From contig DAHUYW010000040.1 of assembly GCA_027306915.1 (NCBI GenBank), forward strand, positions 1 to 37,666: a DNA stretch of 37,666 bases. Reading direction: 5' to 3'. The notes beneath the pieces are model-generated. The model saw only the letters and a program-made list of their open reading frames with translations, searched no databases and was not told where the DNA came from. This DNA is from Spirochaetales bacterium. GTDB lineage: Bacteria > Spirochaetota > Spirochaetia > DAHUYW01. Both the position numbers and the translations under genes were made by a program. This document shows positions 6,935-15,624 of the stretch, in pieces (within the stretch, counting starts at the first letter, position 1; the number at the start of each line of letters is the position of its first letter).

Positions 6935-8080
6935 GTGGCGACTGGACCTCTTCCTTGCGATATTCGCGTAAGCGGCCTCCGTTGCGCATGGGGCGTGGTC
7001 GCCGTCGCGCTCGCGGCGTGGACGCTTTTATGCATCCCCCGCGCGTGGGCCGACGAGCTTTCCGACGCGCAGTCCCTCGAGAAGGAGGGAAAAACCGCCG
7101 AGGCCGTGACGGCCTACGAGCAGTGGCTGTCCGCCAACAAGGACGCACCCGACTGGGGAAAGGTCCTTCTCCACACGGCCGATATCGTGTCGAGCCCCGA
7201 GGGCGAGGTAAGCCTGCTTGCGACCTGGCTCCCCTCGGCGACCGATGCCTCCCTCCGCCACGGAATCCTTCTCCGACTTGCACAAACTGACGAGCTCCTC
7301 GGCCGGCTGGATAGAGCCCAGGTCTACTATGAGGAGGCGTCGCTTGTCCCCGGCATCCGTGACCGTCAGAGCCTGCTCGCCTCCGCGAGCCTTCTCCTCG
7401 AGCTGGGTCACGTCGAGAAAGCGAGCTCCCAGTGCCGGGCTATACTCCAGCTCTCCGACGACCCGGCGCTTCGAATCGAGAGTCGCGTCCTGCTTGCGCA
7501 GATCGATGCGAGAAGCGGCCGGCCGGAAAAGGCAGCCGAAGAGATTCGCACGCTCCTTTCCGGTCAGGATCGCTCCCAGCTGACGCCCGGGGAGGTGCTT
7601 CGCCTGTGGCGGATTGCCTCCGGCGGAGCCATGAACGACCTCGCGCAGGCCTGCTCGGATCTTCTGAAAAGCCGCTATCCCGCCAGTCCCGAGGCGGCCT
7701 TGGCGGACAGCCGCGCCACCCCTTATCCGACTCCCTCCCAATATCTCGACAACCCTGACGAGTCTTCGTCTGCCGCTCAGCCGGCGAATATGACGTCGGG
7801 AGCCCCGGCGGCGCAGTCCGAATCGGGCTCATCACACATCAAGCCCGGACCGGATGAATCCCTTGTCATCCAGGTTGGCTCCTATGTCGACCGCAGCAAC
7901 GCGGTCTTCCGGCTCAAGGATCTCATGGATTCCGGCTTTCAGGGCGAGATTCGCGCGGCCGACGTCAACGGCAGGCGGTACTACCGGGTTCTCGTCGTCG
8001 ACATCCCGCAGGGCGAAGGTGCTGAGCTTGTTGCTCGCTTGCGGCAGAAGGGATTTGACGGCTTCATCAGCCACGAGTAG
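6935..8080 (+). CDS. Exported TPR-like protein with C-terminal SPOR domain
   Basis: Seen: 381 residues from a GTG at 6935, with AGAGGGGG about 12 bases upstream. A long signal sequence runs to about residue 39 (hydrophobic GVVAVALAAWTLLC, cleavage likely after AWA). Residues about 40-240 are Leu/Ala-rich helical repeats of TPR type (SLEKEGKTAEAVTAYEQWL, LLGRLDRAQVYYEEA, ARSGRPEKAAEEIRTLL). A Ser/Ala/Pro linker follows, then a SPOR domain at about 306-381 with the typical VIQVGSY, YYRVLV and LRQKGFDGF. SPOR domains bind denuded septal peptidoglycan, so the protein probably acts in the periplasm at division sites. It is the last gene of the folD-to-SPOR run and ends 14 bases from the convergent lipoprotein gene, with no visible terminator between them. 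Confidence 0.88.
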   Translation: MATGPLPCDIRVSGLRCAWGVVAVALAAWTLLCIPRAWADELSDAQSLEKEGKTAEAVTAYEQWLSANKDAPDWGKVLLHTADIVSSPEGEVSLLATWLPSATDASLRHGILLRLAQTDELLGRLDRAQVYYEEASLVPGIRDRQSLLASASLLLELGHVEKASSQCRAILQLSDDPALRIESRVLLAQIDARSGRPEKAAEEIRTLLSGQDRSQLTPGEVLRLWRIASGGAMNDLAQACSDLLKSRYPASPEAALADSRATPYPTPSQYLDNPDESSSAAQPANMTSGAPAAQSESGSSHIKPGPDESLVIQVGSYVDRSNAVFRLKDLMDSGFQGEIRAADVNGRRYYRVLVVDIPQGEGAELVARLRQKGFDGFISHE

Positions 8081-8094
8081 CGAAGGGTAAGATC

Positions 8095-9645
8095 CTACCG
8101 CGCTTGCTTGAGCTCTTCGATCTGGACGTAGTGAAGTGGATTGGCGCCATTCGGCGAAAAACCGTGGATTCCGAGCAGCCCCGGTGTTAGCTTGAGCGTC
8201 CTGACAATGCGGCTCTCGCTCTTCTCTTCCTGATATCCAAGCTCGTAGGTCTTGGTATCCGTGACAATTCCGGACTTGCTTATGAAACGCAGCTCGATAA
8301 CCGGCTGACCAAATCGGAAAACTTCGTAACCGCCGCTCTGAACGCCCTTGGTGTCTTCGAGGCTGAAGTGGTCGTCCTGGAAGCTCAACTTTGCGCCGCT
8401 GTCGCTTAGGTAGTCTCCCGAAAGCTCGGGCGCACGAAATGCAGGCTGCTCGTGGTGAACCATCGAATCCTGCATGCTTCTGGTAAGTCGCATGTAGGTT
8501 CCGGCCCACTCGTCGGGGGAGTAGAGGACAATCTCAGTCAGCGAAACAACCGAGATTGAGATCTGTGACTTTATGTACTGCACCAGCTTGTTGTACCCGG
8601 AAATGACGAGGCTGTTGTAAAGGGTGCGGTATGAATTCTCCCAGTCGTAGATTTCCATGACGTCCCCCGCGTAGAAGCTCACCTCCCGCGAGTCTGGGTC
8701 AAAGAAGAGAATGGTAAAACCCTGGCGCGCTCCGTCATCCCCCACGGAGAGATTCGCGACGGCATTCGCGGTATCCCCACCGGCGCCTCCCGTCCCCCCA
8801 GAAACCTTGTACCACGGACCCGAAAGAAAAGTATCGAATGCATCCGAGCCCGCCGCGAACAGGTCGGTGAGCCTTTGATCCTCGATCTGTCTGCCCGGAA
8901 GCTTCGCCGAAGATGTTTTGACGAACTCTTTCGTTTCGGGGCTCCACGTGAAGGTTGTCTGCAGGAGGTCTCCAATGCGGGTGGAAGTCGGATCCTGGGT
9001 TGTGGTAATGATGGGAAAGCTGCTTCCGCTCTGCTGGCCGAGCTTGTAGGCTTGTGATCGATCGTGCCGCTCGATCTCGATGGTTCCTCGAATCTCGCTG
9101 CGGAATATCTCCGAATAGTAGAGGTCCGCGCCGGTGGGCGCACGTGTCTTGCGAAAGACGTCCATTGTCTGTTCGCCCTTGTCGTTCGTGCCGACACAGA
9201 TGATCTCCAAGGTATGATCGCCGAGGATGTCCTCGGCTGTAACCGAAAAAGTACGAACGTTGGTGGCAAGGGTGGGGTGCGTCCATGACAGCACATATTG
9301 GTTGCGAGCGCCATCCAGGTCGACCACGCCGATGCTTATAGGCGCATCGGGATTGTCTCGGCTCTTCAAGACGAGCACCTGCTCCTCGCTCTGGTCGAGG
9401 TTCAGATTGAGGTTCTGCACCTGGACGAGGTTGAACTCCTTGGGAATCGGCACCTTGGGAGTAAGCAGCTGCTGAGTGAGATCTTCGGTGTCGATGGAGC
9501 CCGGGCTCGACGAGAATCGTGTTCCGGATTCGGGGGGCGCGATCCGTGCCCCTTCGCTGGAGGAGCCGTTCGAATGGATGCCGCAGCCCGTAAATGCCAA
9601 TACCGTCACCACTGCGAGAACCACAGACGAACGACTGAACCGCAT
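8095..9645 (-). CDS. Large lipoprotein, possibly pallilysin-related
   Basis: Seen: 516 residues. A short signal peptide ends in VLAFTGC, a usable though loose lipobox of the kind spirochaetes accept. The mature protein is polar and beta-rich, with an early Gln/Asn/Leu segment (NLVQVQNLNLNL) and a Gly-rich turn near residue 285. It is the last gene after VWA and the DHH phosphoesterase on the minus strand, starting 9 bases after the preceding stop. Location, lipidation and size resemble proteins that databases call pallilysin-related adhesins. I infer this mainly from the locus and from a general likeness. I find no HExxH zinc motif (the nearest is HHEQPAF), so a protease role is not supported. 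It is probably surface or periplasmic. Confidence 0.8.
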   Translation of the reverse strand: MRFSRSSVVLAVVTVLAFTGCGIHSNGSSSEGARIAPPESGTRFSSSPGSIDTEDLTQQLLTPKVPIPKEFNLVQVQNLNLNLDQSEEQVLVLKSRDNPDAPISIGVVDLDGARNQYVLSWTHPTLATNVRTFSVTAEDILGDHTLEIICVGTNDKGEQTMDVFRKTRAPTGADLYYSEIFRSEIRGTIEIERHDRSQAYKLGQQSGSSFPIITTTQDPTSTRIGDLLQTTFTWSPETKEFVKTSSAKLPGRQIEDQRLTDLFAAGSDAFDTFLSGPWYKVSGGTGGAGGDTANAVANLSVGDDGARQGFTILFFDPDSREVSFYAGDVMEIYDWENSYRTLYNSLVISGYNKLVQYIKSQISISVVSLTEIVLYSPDEWAGTYMRLTRSMQDSMVHHEQPAFRAPELSGDYLSDSGAKLSFQDDHFSLEDTKGVQSGGYEVFRFGQPVIELRFISKSGIVTDTKTYELGYQEEKSESRIVRTLKLTPGLLGIHGFSPNGANPLHYVQIEELKQAR

Positions 9646-9654
9646 GCCCCGCCC

Positions 9655-10650
9655 TTAGTCGAAGTAGACCTTGAGCATTTCTAACACTTTCGCCTCTGTT
9701 TGTTCAAGGGGATATTGGCTCTTGAAACCGGCGGCTGTCTTGTGTCCGCCCCCGCCAAACGACTGCGCAATCTCCGAGACATCGATCGTCCCCTTGGAGC
9801 GCAGCGAGCAACGCATGACCCCCTGCGGATTTTCCTTGATGAACACGGAAACGCGTATTTCCTTGCTCCGAAGCGGAAGGTTTATTACGGTATCCGCCTC
9901 TTCGTAGGAGGCGCCGCATTCCGCTATCATCTCCTTTGTCATGTGCTGGACGGCGACCCGATTTCGAAGGTGGAGTCGAAGAGTTGCAAACACTCTCGAT
10001 TGAAGCAATAGCGACGGTATCGAGTTGCTTTCGAAAACCTTACCGTATATCTCGTTCGGACTGACACCCGTCAAGACCAAGGCTCGCGCAATTTCAAAGG
10101 TTTTCGCCGTGGTCTTGGGGAAAGCGAACGAGCCGGTGTCGTAGACGATTCCGGTGTACAGCGCAACGGCCGACGCCAGATCGACCGCAATATCGAAGCT
10201 TCTAAAAAGATGATGGACCAGCTCGCAGGTCGACGAAGCCTCCGAATCGACGACCCCAACCGCCTGGCTGGGAGACTGGCCACTCTCGTGATGATCGATT
10301 ATGAAGCAGTCCGCGACGAGCGGGAGGATGCGCGCCGCGACGGTGCCGGTGTTGTAGACATCGTTGGTGTCCAGGACGAGGAGAACCCGCTCCGCCAGGT
10401 CAACTGGCAGCTCCGTCGTCTCGCTGAGGACCGTGATAGCCGGTTCTGGATCGAGAAAGGCAAACTTCGCCGGAGTCGGATCGGAGTTGACGATGCATGC
10501 ATCCTTTCCAAGACTCTGAAGCAGCCGGAGGCACGCGATCTCGCTCCCGATGGCGTCGCCGTCGGGCGTTTCGTGCGCAGTGATAATGAACCGTGCGTGA
10601 GTTTGGACGAAGCGAACGGCAGGCGAGATGTCAGCGGCCACCGGCACCAA
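9655..10650 (-). CDS. DHH-family phosphoesterase, NrnA-like (oligoribonuclease/pAp phosphatase)
   Basis: Cytosolic Mn-dependent phosphoesterase. Relatives degrade nanoRNAs and dephosphorylate 3'-phosphoadenosine 5'-phosphate. Seen: 331 residues with the DHH ligands TPDGDAIGSE (29-38), LVLDTND (91-97) and IIDHHES (118-123), and the DHHA1 substrate motif GGGGHKTAAG (about 299-308). All expected metal and substrate residues are present. The start is uncertain: TTG at 10650 has AGGGA only one base away, while GTG at 10647 or 10641 gives better spacing; the difference is at most three residues. It lies 71 bases after the VWA gene and 9 bases before the lipoprotein gene, so it is probably in one operon with them. 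No functional link to either neighbour is obvious. Confidence 0.92.
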   Translation of the reverse strand: MVPVAADISPAVRFVQTHARFIITAHETPDGDAIGSEIACLRLLQSLGKDACIVNSDPTPAKFAFLDPEPAITVLSETTELPVDLAERVLLVLDTNDVYNTGTVAARILPLVADCFIIDHHESGQSPSQAVGVVDSEASSTCELVHHLFRSFDIAVDLASAVALYTGIVYDTGSFAFPKTTAKTFEIARALVLTGVSPNEIYGKVFESNSIPSLLLQSRVFATLRLHLRNRVAVQHMTKEMIAECGASYEEADTVINLPLRSKEIRVSVFIKENPQGVMRCSLRSKGTIDVSEIAQSFGGGGHKTAAGFKSQYPLEQTEAKVLEMLKVYFD

Positions 10651-10721
10651 TTCCCTGTCCCGGCCACATCGTCATCTGCAACCCGTATTCCCCATCCGCA
10701 TGCCGCACAAACATCCAGGCT

Positions 10722-12134
10722 CTACACGGGCTCGAAGTGAAAGACGATATCCTTGCCCGAGTTTGTTCGCGCCAAGAGACGTTCCCCCATGATGTTCTTC
10801 GGCATCGTCGGAACCGAGAGGCGCGCAGCCTTGAGCACCTCAAATCGGAGACCCTCGGCAGCATAGACAATCCGTGCCACCGGGTCCGCTATCCGTTTTT
10901 CGATCGCGCGGAATCCCATCGGAGTGTCTTGGATAAGAATGTCACTTCCTGCCCTCAGCGTGAACCGGACGGACTGCTTGAGATCTCCTTCGATGGTCAG
11001 GTTGAAGGTGATCTTGCTTCCCTGACTGCTGCGGCGCACGAGGAAGATCGCCAACAGCACCAGCAACACGACTAACACGGCTCCGCCGCCGACGTACGCG
11101 ACGTTGCGCGAGACGAAGGGACCGACGCGGAGACCCAAGAAGCCTGCTGTCCCGCTGGCCGTAACAGTGGTGGTGAAGACTGCAGGGCTAAAGGTGTCGT
11201 TGCCTACGAACGCGAACGAGAGGGTTCCCTGGTGACTCCCGGCCGACAGGCCTCGAATAGTCACGGGCAACTTGATGTCCGTCCCCGAGTTCGGGGGCAC
11301 GGTGACTGTTTGATTGTGCGCAATGTCGGCAGGAGGCATGCCTTGGATCGACAGGCTCGCAGTATCGATGGTGATGTTTCTTGGGACGGTGTAGCCGGAG
11401 CTCTGGAGATGGAAGGATAGCGTGCTGTTCCCGTTCGCTCCGACCGGCGCGATATTCAAGTCGGAGGCCTGAATGACGCCGAGCAGCTCCCCCGCCTTCT
11501 GGGCTATCTCCTGAGGCGTCGGATTGTTGGAAACCTGGGCGAAACCGCCGGAGACGCTCTTCGCGAGATCCTCTGCGGCGGTATTTGTGCCGATGCCGAG
11601 AATCTCGATCTTCCATCCCTTCTCTTGGATGGTCTTGGTATTTTCCAGGAATGCGTGATTGAAGCTTCCGTTCGGCGAGTAGTACTTGCTCGTCGGCGGC
11701 GCTTCCTGAATGCCGTCGGTTATGAGCATGAAGTACTTGCGATGATCCGGGTACTTCCCCGAATCGATCACCTCGCGCAGCTTGTCGAGTGCATTCCCAA
11801 TATCGGTCCAGTGACCATCGGCGCGGATGGCGTTGACCGCCTCCACGACCGGGGCTTTGTCTTTGCCCACGACAGTCGACAAAAGGACGTGGGCCTCACC
11901 ATAGAAATCCATGATACAAACATAATCACCCGGAATCAGCATGTTCTGGATCACAGAGTGGTCTATGTAGGACTTGACCGCCCCGATCTTGCTTTCCATC
12001 GACAGGCTTTTGTCGATAACAAGGAAGAGATCGATGTTCTCGGTGCGGTTGTCGGCGTACGCCATCCCGGACACGACGAGGCAAAGGAGGCAGGCGACCG
12101 CCGCCCGCTTGACCAATTTGACGGGTTTGCTCAT
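10722..12134 (-). CDS. Exported VWA-domain protein with C-terminal membrane anchor
   Basis: Seen: 470 residues. The signal peptide ends near AYA at 27. A von Willebrand factor A domain spans about 33-210, with the complete MIDAS metal site: Asp41-x-Ser43-x-Ser45 (DKSLS), Thr110 (HWTD) and Asp140 (LITDG). An Ig-like beta region follows, then a transmembrane helix at about 345-366 and a cytoplasmic tail of about 100 residues. Known relative by position: T. pallidum Tp0750, a shorter VWA-type protein reported to act on host extracellular matrix proteins; whether this one does so is unknown. The gene is divergent from cfpA. There is no Shine-Dalgarno before the ATG at 12134, and a -10 box ends 7 bases before it, so the mRNA may be leaderless. 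Confidence 0.9.
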   Translation of the reverse strand: MSKPVKLVKRAAVACLLCLVVSGMAYADNRTENIDLFLVIDKSLSMESKIGAVKSYIDHSVIQNMLIPGDYVCIMDFYGEAHVLLSTVVGKDKAPVVEAVNAIRADGHWTDIGNALDKLREVIDSGKYPDHRKYFMLITDGIQEAPPTSKYYSPNGSFNHAFLENTKTIQEKGWKIEILGIGTNTAAEDLAKSVSGGFAQVSNNPTPQEIAQKAGELLGVIQASDLNIAPVGANGNSTLSFHLQSSGYTVPRNITIDTASLSIQGMPPADIAHNQTVTVPPNSGTDIKLPVTIRGLSAGSHQGTLSFAFVGNDTFSPAVFTTTVTASGTAGFLGLRVGPFVSRNVAYVGGGAVLVVLLVLLAIFLVRRSSQGSKITFNLTIEGDLKQSVRFTLRAGSDILIQDTPMGFRAIEKRIADPVARIVYAAEGLRFEVLKAARLSVPTMPKNIMGERLLARTNSGKDIVFHFEPV

Positions 12135-12141
12135 GGATCAA

Positions 12142-12168
12142 ATGATACCATGCCCGCCGCACTGTAAA
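12142..12168 (-). promoter_or_regulatory. Candidate leaderless promoter of the VWA gene
   Basis: Minus strand: TTTACA (12168-12163), a 15-base spacer (or TTTTAC with 16), then TATCAT (12147-12142). Transcription would begin about base 12134-12136, at the ATG itself. The 15-A tract lies just upstream and could serve as an UP element in either direction. Confidence 0.5.
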
Positions 12169-12182
12169 AAGCGCCAAGAGGC

Positions 12183-12197
12183 AAAAAAAAAAAAAAA
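12183..12197. other. Run of 15 A between divergent promoters
   Basis: A homopolymer of 15 A on the plus strand, placed just upstream of the -35 boxes of both the cfpA and VWA promoters. Such tracts bend DNA and bind the RNA polymerase alpha subunit. Length changes could alter promoter strength; phase variation is speculation. Confidence 0.8.
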
Positions 12198-12202
12198 GAT
12201 GC

Positions 12203-12230
12203 TTTACACTCTCCGGCCCTTCTTGATAAT
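12203..12230 (+). promoter_or_regulatory. Strong sigma70-like promoter of cfpA
   Basis: TTTACA (12203-12208), a 16-base spacer, then GATAAT (12225-12230), preceded by the A tract. The start codon lies about 26 bases after the expected transcription start and has a strong AAGGAGAG Shine-Dalgarno. This fits high expression of a structural protein. Confidence 0.7.
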
Positions 12231-12262
12231 CTATCGTAGAACGCATATGTAAGGAGAGTGCG

Positions 12263-14329
12263 ATGGCCAGTATAGATTTACCGAAGAGCCCCATGGTTTT
12301 CCACCCGGAAAAGCGCAGTGCAGTGGGTTCTCGTAACTCTCTCGCGCAGGATCCCCGAGACCAGCAGGCTGAAGTCGACAGGCTTCTGGAAGAAGAAGTC
12401 GACAAGGTCATGAACCACGTCACCACGAAGCTTCCGAAAGAAGTTCTTGAGAGATTGGATGTAATGGGAGGCCTGAAAGAGAAGGTCTACAACTACTTCA
12501 ACCAGAATTACCAGAACATGTTCAACCGGTACATTGTTACCACTGAAGATGAGATGGTGAAGAAGGTCCGTAACTTCATCGACCGCGAGGAAATGAAGGT
12601 TCTCACCCGCTACACCCCGAAGGAGATTGCTGCGCTCCTCGACGAGGTTGGCGGAGCCGATCGATTCAACACAGGCGAAATTGAAAAATCGATCGTCAAC
12701 ATGTATGGACACCTCCAGGGTCACATCCAGCGCGGTGTGAACGATTTGGAGAACCTCACAAACTCCCTTCTGCGACAGAAGACCGACGTGGGCTCTTTCA
12801 TCAGAGGTGAGAACGCCTACTCTGTCGTGAAGTGCTCGTTCAAGGACAACCTCTACAAGCCGAAGACCGTGAGCGACGTGAAGCTCTCCGTCAACATTCT
12901 GGACTCCGAGCTCATCAGCCCGATCTTCCAGTACCAGGCGACCGTCGAGTACCTGATCAAGGACATGATGTCCAAGCTCATCATGGACGTCATCGACAAA
13001 GAGATCGAGCAGCTGAAGGATCAGCGCGTCGACGAGGGCAAGGAAGAGCTTGCCGACAGCGAGATCATTTTCGAGAAGATGCGGCGCGTGCAGAGTCACA
13101 CCGACGACGACAAAGAGAACCCCAAGTCGACCCGCTACCGCTACTTCGCGAAGAGCCTGATGGAAAAGATCGAGGGACTTCGCGCGGAGATCGACCCGGC
13201 GACCTTTGACTCATTGAACGTCCGCGAGAACTTGAAAAAAATCATCGACATCGAGAACATCCGGAACCGCGGCTTCAACACGGCTATCAATTCGATCACC
13301 TCCATTCTCGATACCTCCAAGATGGGCTACCAGTACATCGAGAACCTCAAGAACGCCCGCGAGCTCATCCTCCGCGAGTATGAGGATACCGACGACAAGC
13401 GGCTCCCGGACGAGCGCTACAAGATCCGCCTCAAGTACTACGATCAGGGGCAGATGCTCGAGGAGCAGAAATCCTACGATGTGATGCTGAAGTCCTTCGA
13501 GGTGGAGGTACAGCACCTCTGGGATGTCCTGGACATGGTATACGAGGACAGCAAGTTCATGCGCGGCGTCAAGGATTTCAAGGATCTCTCCTCACGCTAC
13601 CGGAACAAGATACGCAGGAGAATCAAGGCCAAGACCGGCGACCCGCTCTATGAGGACATCGACAAGAGCTGGGATGAGATATCCTTCGTGAAGCCGGCGG
13701 AGACCGAGGTCGAGCAGCTCAACCGCACCTACCTTTACGAAAAGGACAAGGTGAAGCGGCGCATCATCCTGATGCGCGAGAAGCTCCAGCACATGTACTC
13801 CTACCGCTATCCGATCCAGCGTCGGGTCATGGAGGAGCGGCTTAGCTTCCTCGAGTCGGAGTTCAATCGTTTCGACTACATGATCAACCCCTATCACGTT
13901 CAGCCCGGTCTGCTCCTCGACGTCGACATTACCTCGATCAAGAGAAAGAAAGCGACGCTCGACGGAATGGCCAACGTGCTCAACGAATTCCTTCACGGGG
14001 TTTCGAAGGGCTTCCAAGATGCCGCATTCGCGTCCTTCTCGCGAAGGCGCTCGACGGTCCGCGAGGATCTCGCGCAAACCTTCTCAACCGGTCTCGAGGA
14101 AACCCCGGAGACCGAACCGGGCGCGGCGCGTCCCGCAGGAGGCTCCCCAGGCTACCTTGACATGCTGGGCGAGTCTGCCGCTACTGCGGTTCCATCGCAA
14201 ACGGTCGTCTCTGAGCAGCCGAAGGCGCGTGCGACCCGCGGTCGCAGGGCTCAGACCGGACGCGGACGATCATCTCAGGGTCGCCGCGGGAGGCCGAGGA
14301 GATCGGACGACGGTTTGAAGTCGCTCTAA
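12263..14329 (+). CDS. cfpA: Cytoplasmic filament protein A-like protein
   Basis: CfpA builds the ribbon-like cytoplasmic filaments that run under the inner membrane along the cell in treponemes. In T. denticola its loss is reported to impair division and chromosome segregation. Seen: 688 residues (T. pallidum CfpA is about 680), mostly charged helical sequence rich in Lys, Glu, Asp and Arg without signal peptide or membrane segment. The last ~100 residues are low-complexity, first Glu/Pro/Ala/Gly, then an Arg/Gly-rich tail at about 655-681 ([19 protein letters not shown]). The call rests on length, composition, the flanking ppdK- and VWA-like genes and the strong own promoter. I did not align it. 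It has its own promoter and terminator, so it is probably monocistronic. Confidence 0.78.
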   Translation: MASIDLPKSPMVFHPEKRSAVGSRNSLAQDPRDQQAEVDRLLEEEVDKVMNHVTTKLPKEVLERLDVMGGLKEKVYNYFNQNYQNMFNRYIVTTEDEMVKKVRNFIDREEMKVLTRYTPKEIAALLDEVGGADRFNTGEIEKSIVNMYGHLQGHIQRGVNDLENLTNSLLRQKTDVGSFIRGENAYSVVKCSFKDNLYKPKTVSDVKLSVNILDSELISPIFQYQATVEYLIKDMMSKLIMDVIDKEIEQLKDQRVDEGKEELADSEIIFEKMRRVQSHTDDDKENPKSTRYRYFAKSLMEKIEGLRAEIDPATFDSLNVRENLKKIIDIENIRNRGFNTAINSITSILDTSKMGYQYIENLKNARELILREYEDTDDKRLPDERYKIRLKYYDQGQMLEEQKSYDVMLKSFEVEVQHLWDVLDMVYEDSKFMRGVKDFKDLSSRYRNKIRRRIKAKTGDPLYEDIDKSWDEISFVKPAETEVEQLNRTYLYEKDKVKRRIILMREKLQHMYSYRYPIQRRVMEERLSFLESEFNRFDYMINPYHVQPGLLLDVDITSIKRKKATLDGMANVLNEFLHGVSKGFQDAAFASFSRRRSTVREDLAQTFSTGLEETPETEPGAARPAGGSPGYLDMLGESAATAVPSQTVVSEQPKARATRGRRAQTGRGRSSQGRRGRPRRSDDGLKSL

Positions 14330-14360
14330 CTAAGCAGGTGACACAATACGAAGCAAGCAG

Positions 14361-14391
14361 GTACCCCCCTTCAAGAAGGGGGGTACTTTTT
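14361..14391 (+). terminator. Rho-independent terminator after cfpA
   Basis: A perfect 11-base stem, GTACCCCCCTT (14361-14371) with AAGGGGGGTAC (14376-14386), a CAAG loop and then TTTTT. A textbook intrinsic terminator 31 bases after the cfpA stop. Confidence 0.93.
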
Positions 14392-14423
14392 ATGTAGTGC
14401 TTCCCCAAGGGTACGCTTGCGTC

Positions 14424-14429
14424 TATAAT
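14424..14429 (+). promoter_or_regulatory. Candidate promoter -10 box for the gene at 14495
   Basis: A perfect TATAAT at 14424-14429, with only a weak -35 (around CTTCCC, 14400-14405). The leader of about 58 bases contains a 6-base hairpin, CACTCG-CCAAC-CGAGTG (14454-14470), before the AGAGG Shine-Dalgarno. Confidence 0.5.
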
Positions 14430-14494
14430 GCTCGCGGTTTAAGAGGTGCTGGCACTCGCCAACCGAGTGTACGTTCACTAAAAGAGGTCCTGAT

Positions 14495-15598
14495 ATGAGT
14501 GATCCAAGTTATGAGTTCGAGCGGTTCTCTTCACGAGAGGGGTTCAATCGCTCTCTCGCGCACTTCAAGGTCGTCTCCTCATTGCTGTCTAGCTTCGAGC
14601 GGGGCACAAACCTCGCCGACCTGCTTAACGATCTCCAGACCGAAAAAACCGTGGATCAAAGTCAGCTCGGCCCGATTGTCTATGCGCTGCTTGTAGACAA
14701 GTACGGCTACGCTTACCGGTCCTACAATGCCGAGGATACGATTTCGGATCTCTCCTTCATCGCTGAGGAGACCAAGAAATGGAAGGCGGTTGATGTCGTG
14801 TGCACGTACTTCCATCCCGAGCTTGGCCTCTTGGTTGTGAATCCGAAGAATTCGCAACACTGGTCGCTGGTCAACGCTCTCAAAAAGAACGAAGTCGTGA
14901 CGGTTTTCGTGGGTGCCTTCGGAAAGACGCAGGCGGCAAAGGATCCGAAGATCTTTCAAACTGCAATCGACAAGCTGATCGAGTACTTCCACGGCAAGAA
15001 GACCGCTGCTCCGTCGTCGCTTAAATCAGGGAAGTTCGCCTATAAAGAGCCAAAGCCCAAGGCCCCTCCAGCGGCGGCACAGCGCGGCGCGGTCGGAGGT
15101 CGTGCGGGGCGAGTTGCAGCAAGGGCAGGTCGACCAGCCGGTCGTCGCGGCAGGGTCGCCGTGGGCGCCGGAGCACCGATGGTAACGCAGGCGCTCGTGC
15201 CGCAGGCTGCTGCCGCCGCTCCGGCCGCCGCACAGGCAGCGCCAGCCGCGGCTCCCGAAGCCGGGCCGAAGCGCATGACGCCCTTCTACTCGGTGCCCGT
15301 CACCAACGAGCTCTTCCACAACGGAAACGTAGAGGCATGGAAGAAGGTCATCCAAAGCTACCAGACCAAGTATCCTGGCCTCGACGTATACATCTTCTAC
15401 GATGGCGAGCGCATTCACGACATACACGCCCTATTCAAGTGGGGCAAGGTCAAGCACGGAAGCACCATCCTTTTCGCCGTGGCCGGAGAGAACATCCAAG
15501 ACGTGGCCAAGCTTCAGCGCTACTTGCGCCAAGGTGCAAGTCCACGCTTCGAGGATTTCCTGCGGTTCCCTGTCAATACCGTCCTGAAGCTGTTCTAG
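14495..15598 (+). CDS. Two-domain protein with Gly/Arg- and Ala/Pro-rich linker, cfpA neighbour
   Basis: Seen: 367 residues, no signal peptide. An N-terminal alpha/beta domain (about 1-170; WKAVDVVCTYFHPELGLLVV, VVTVFVGAF) is followed by a low-complexity linker: Arg/Gly-rich at 197-228 (GGRAGRVAARAGRPAGRRGR), then Ala/Pro-rich at 230-258. A C-terminal domain (about 262-367) contains YPGLDVYIFYDGERIHDIHA and ends in LRFPVNTVLKLF. I recognise no family. It lies between cfpA and the PPDK-like gene, 26 bases before the latter, and is probably co-transcribed with it. T. pallidum has an uncharacterised gene (TP0747) at this place. Inference: a cytoplasmic protein that may act with the CfpA filament, since both have Arg/Gly-rich segments. 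Confidence 0.88.
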   Translation: MSDPSYEFERFSSREGFNRSLAHFKVVSSLLSSFERGTNLADLLNDLQTEKTVDQSQLGPIVYALLVDKYGYAYRSYNAEDTISDLSFIAEETKKWKAVDVVCTYFHPELGLLVVNPKNSQHWSLVNALKKNEVVTVFVGAFGKTQAAKDPKIFQTAIDKLIEYFHGKKTAAPSSLKSGKFAYKEPKPKAPPAAAQRGAVGGRAGRVAARAGRPAGRRGRVAVGAGAPMVTQALVPQAAAAAPAAAQAAPAAAPEAGPKRMTPFYSVPVTNELFHNGNVEAWKKVIQSYQTKYPGLDVYIFYDGERIHDIHALFKWGKVKHGSTILFAVAGENIQDVAKLQRYLRQGASPRFEDFLRFPVNTVLKLF

Positions 15599-15624
15599 GT
15601 TTAAGGAAGTAACGAGGGAAAGTC

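Noticed and set aside
8095..9645. Metalloprotease site in the pallilysin-position lipoprotein
   Set aside because: No HExxH motif is present; HHEQPAF does not fit.
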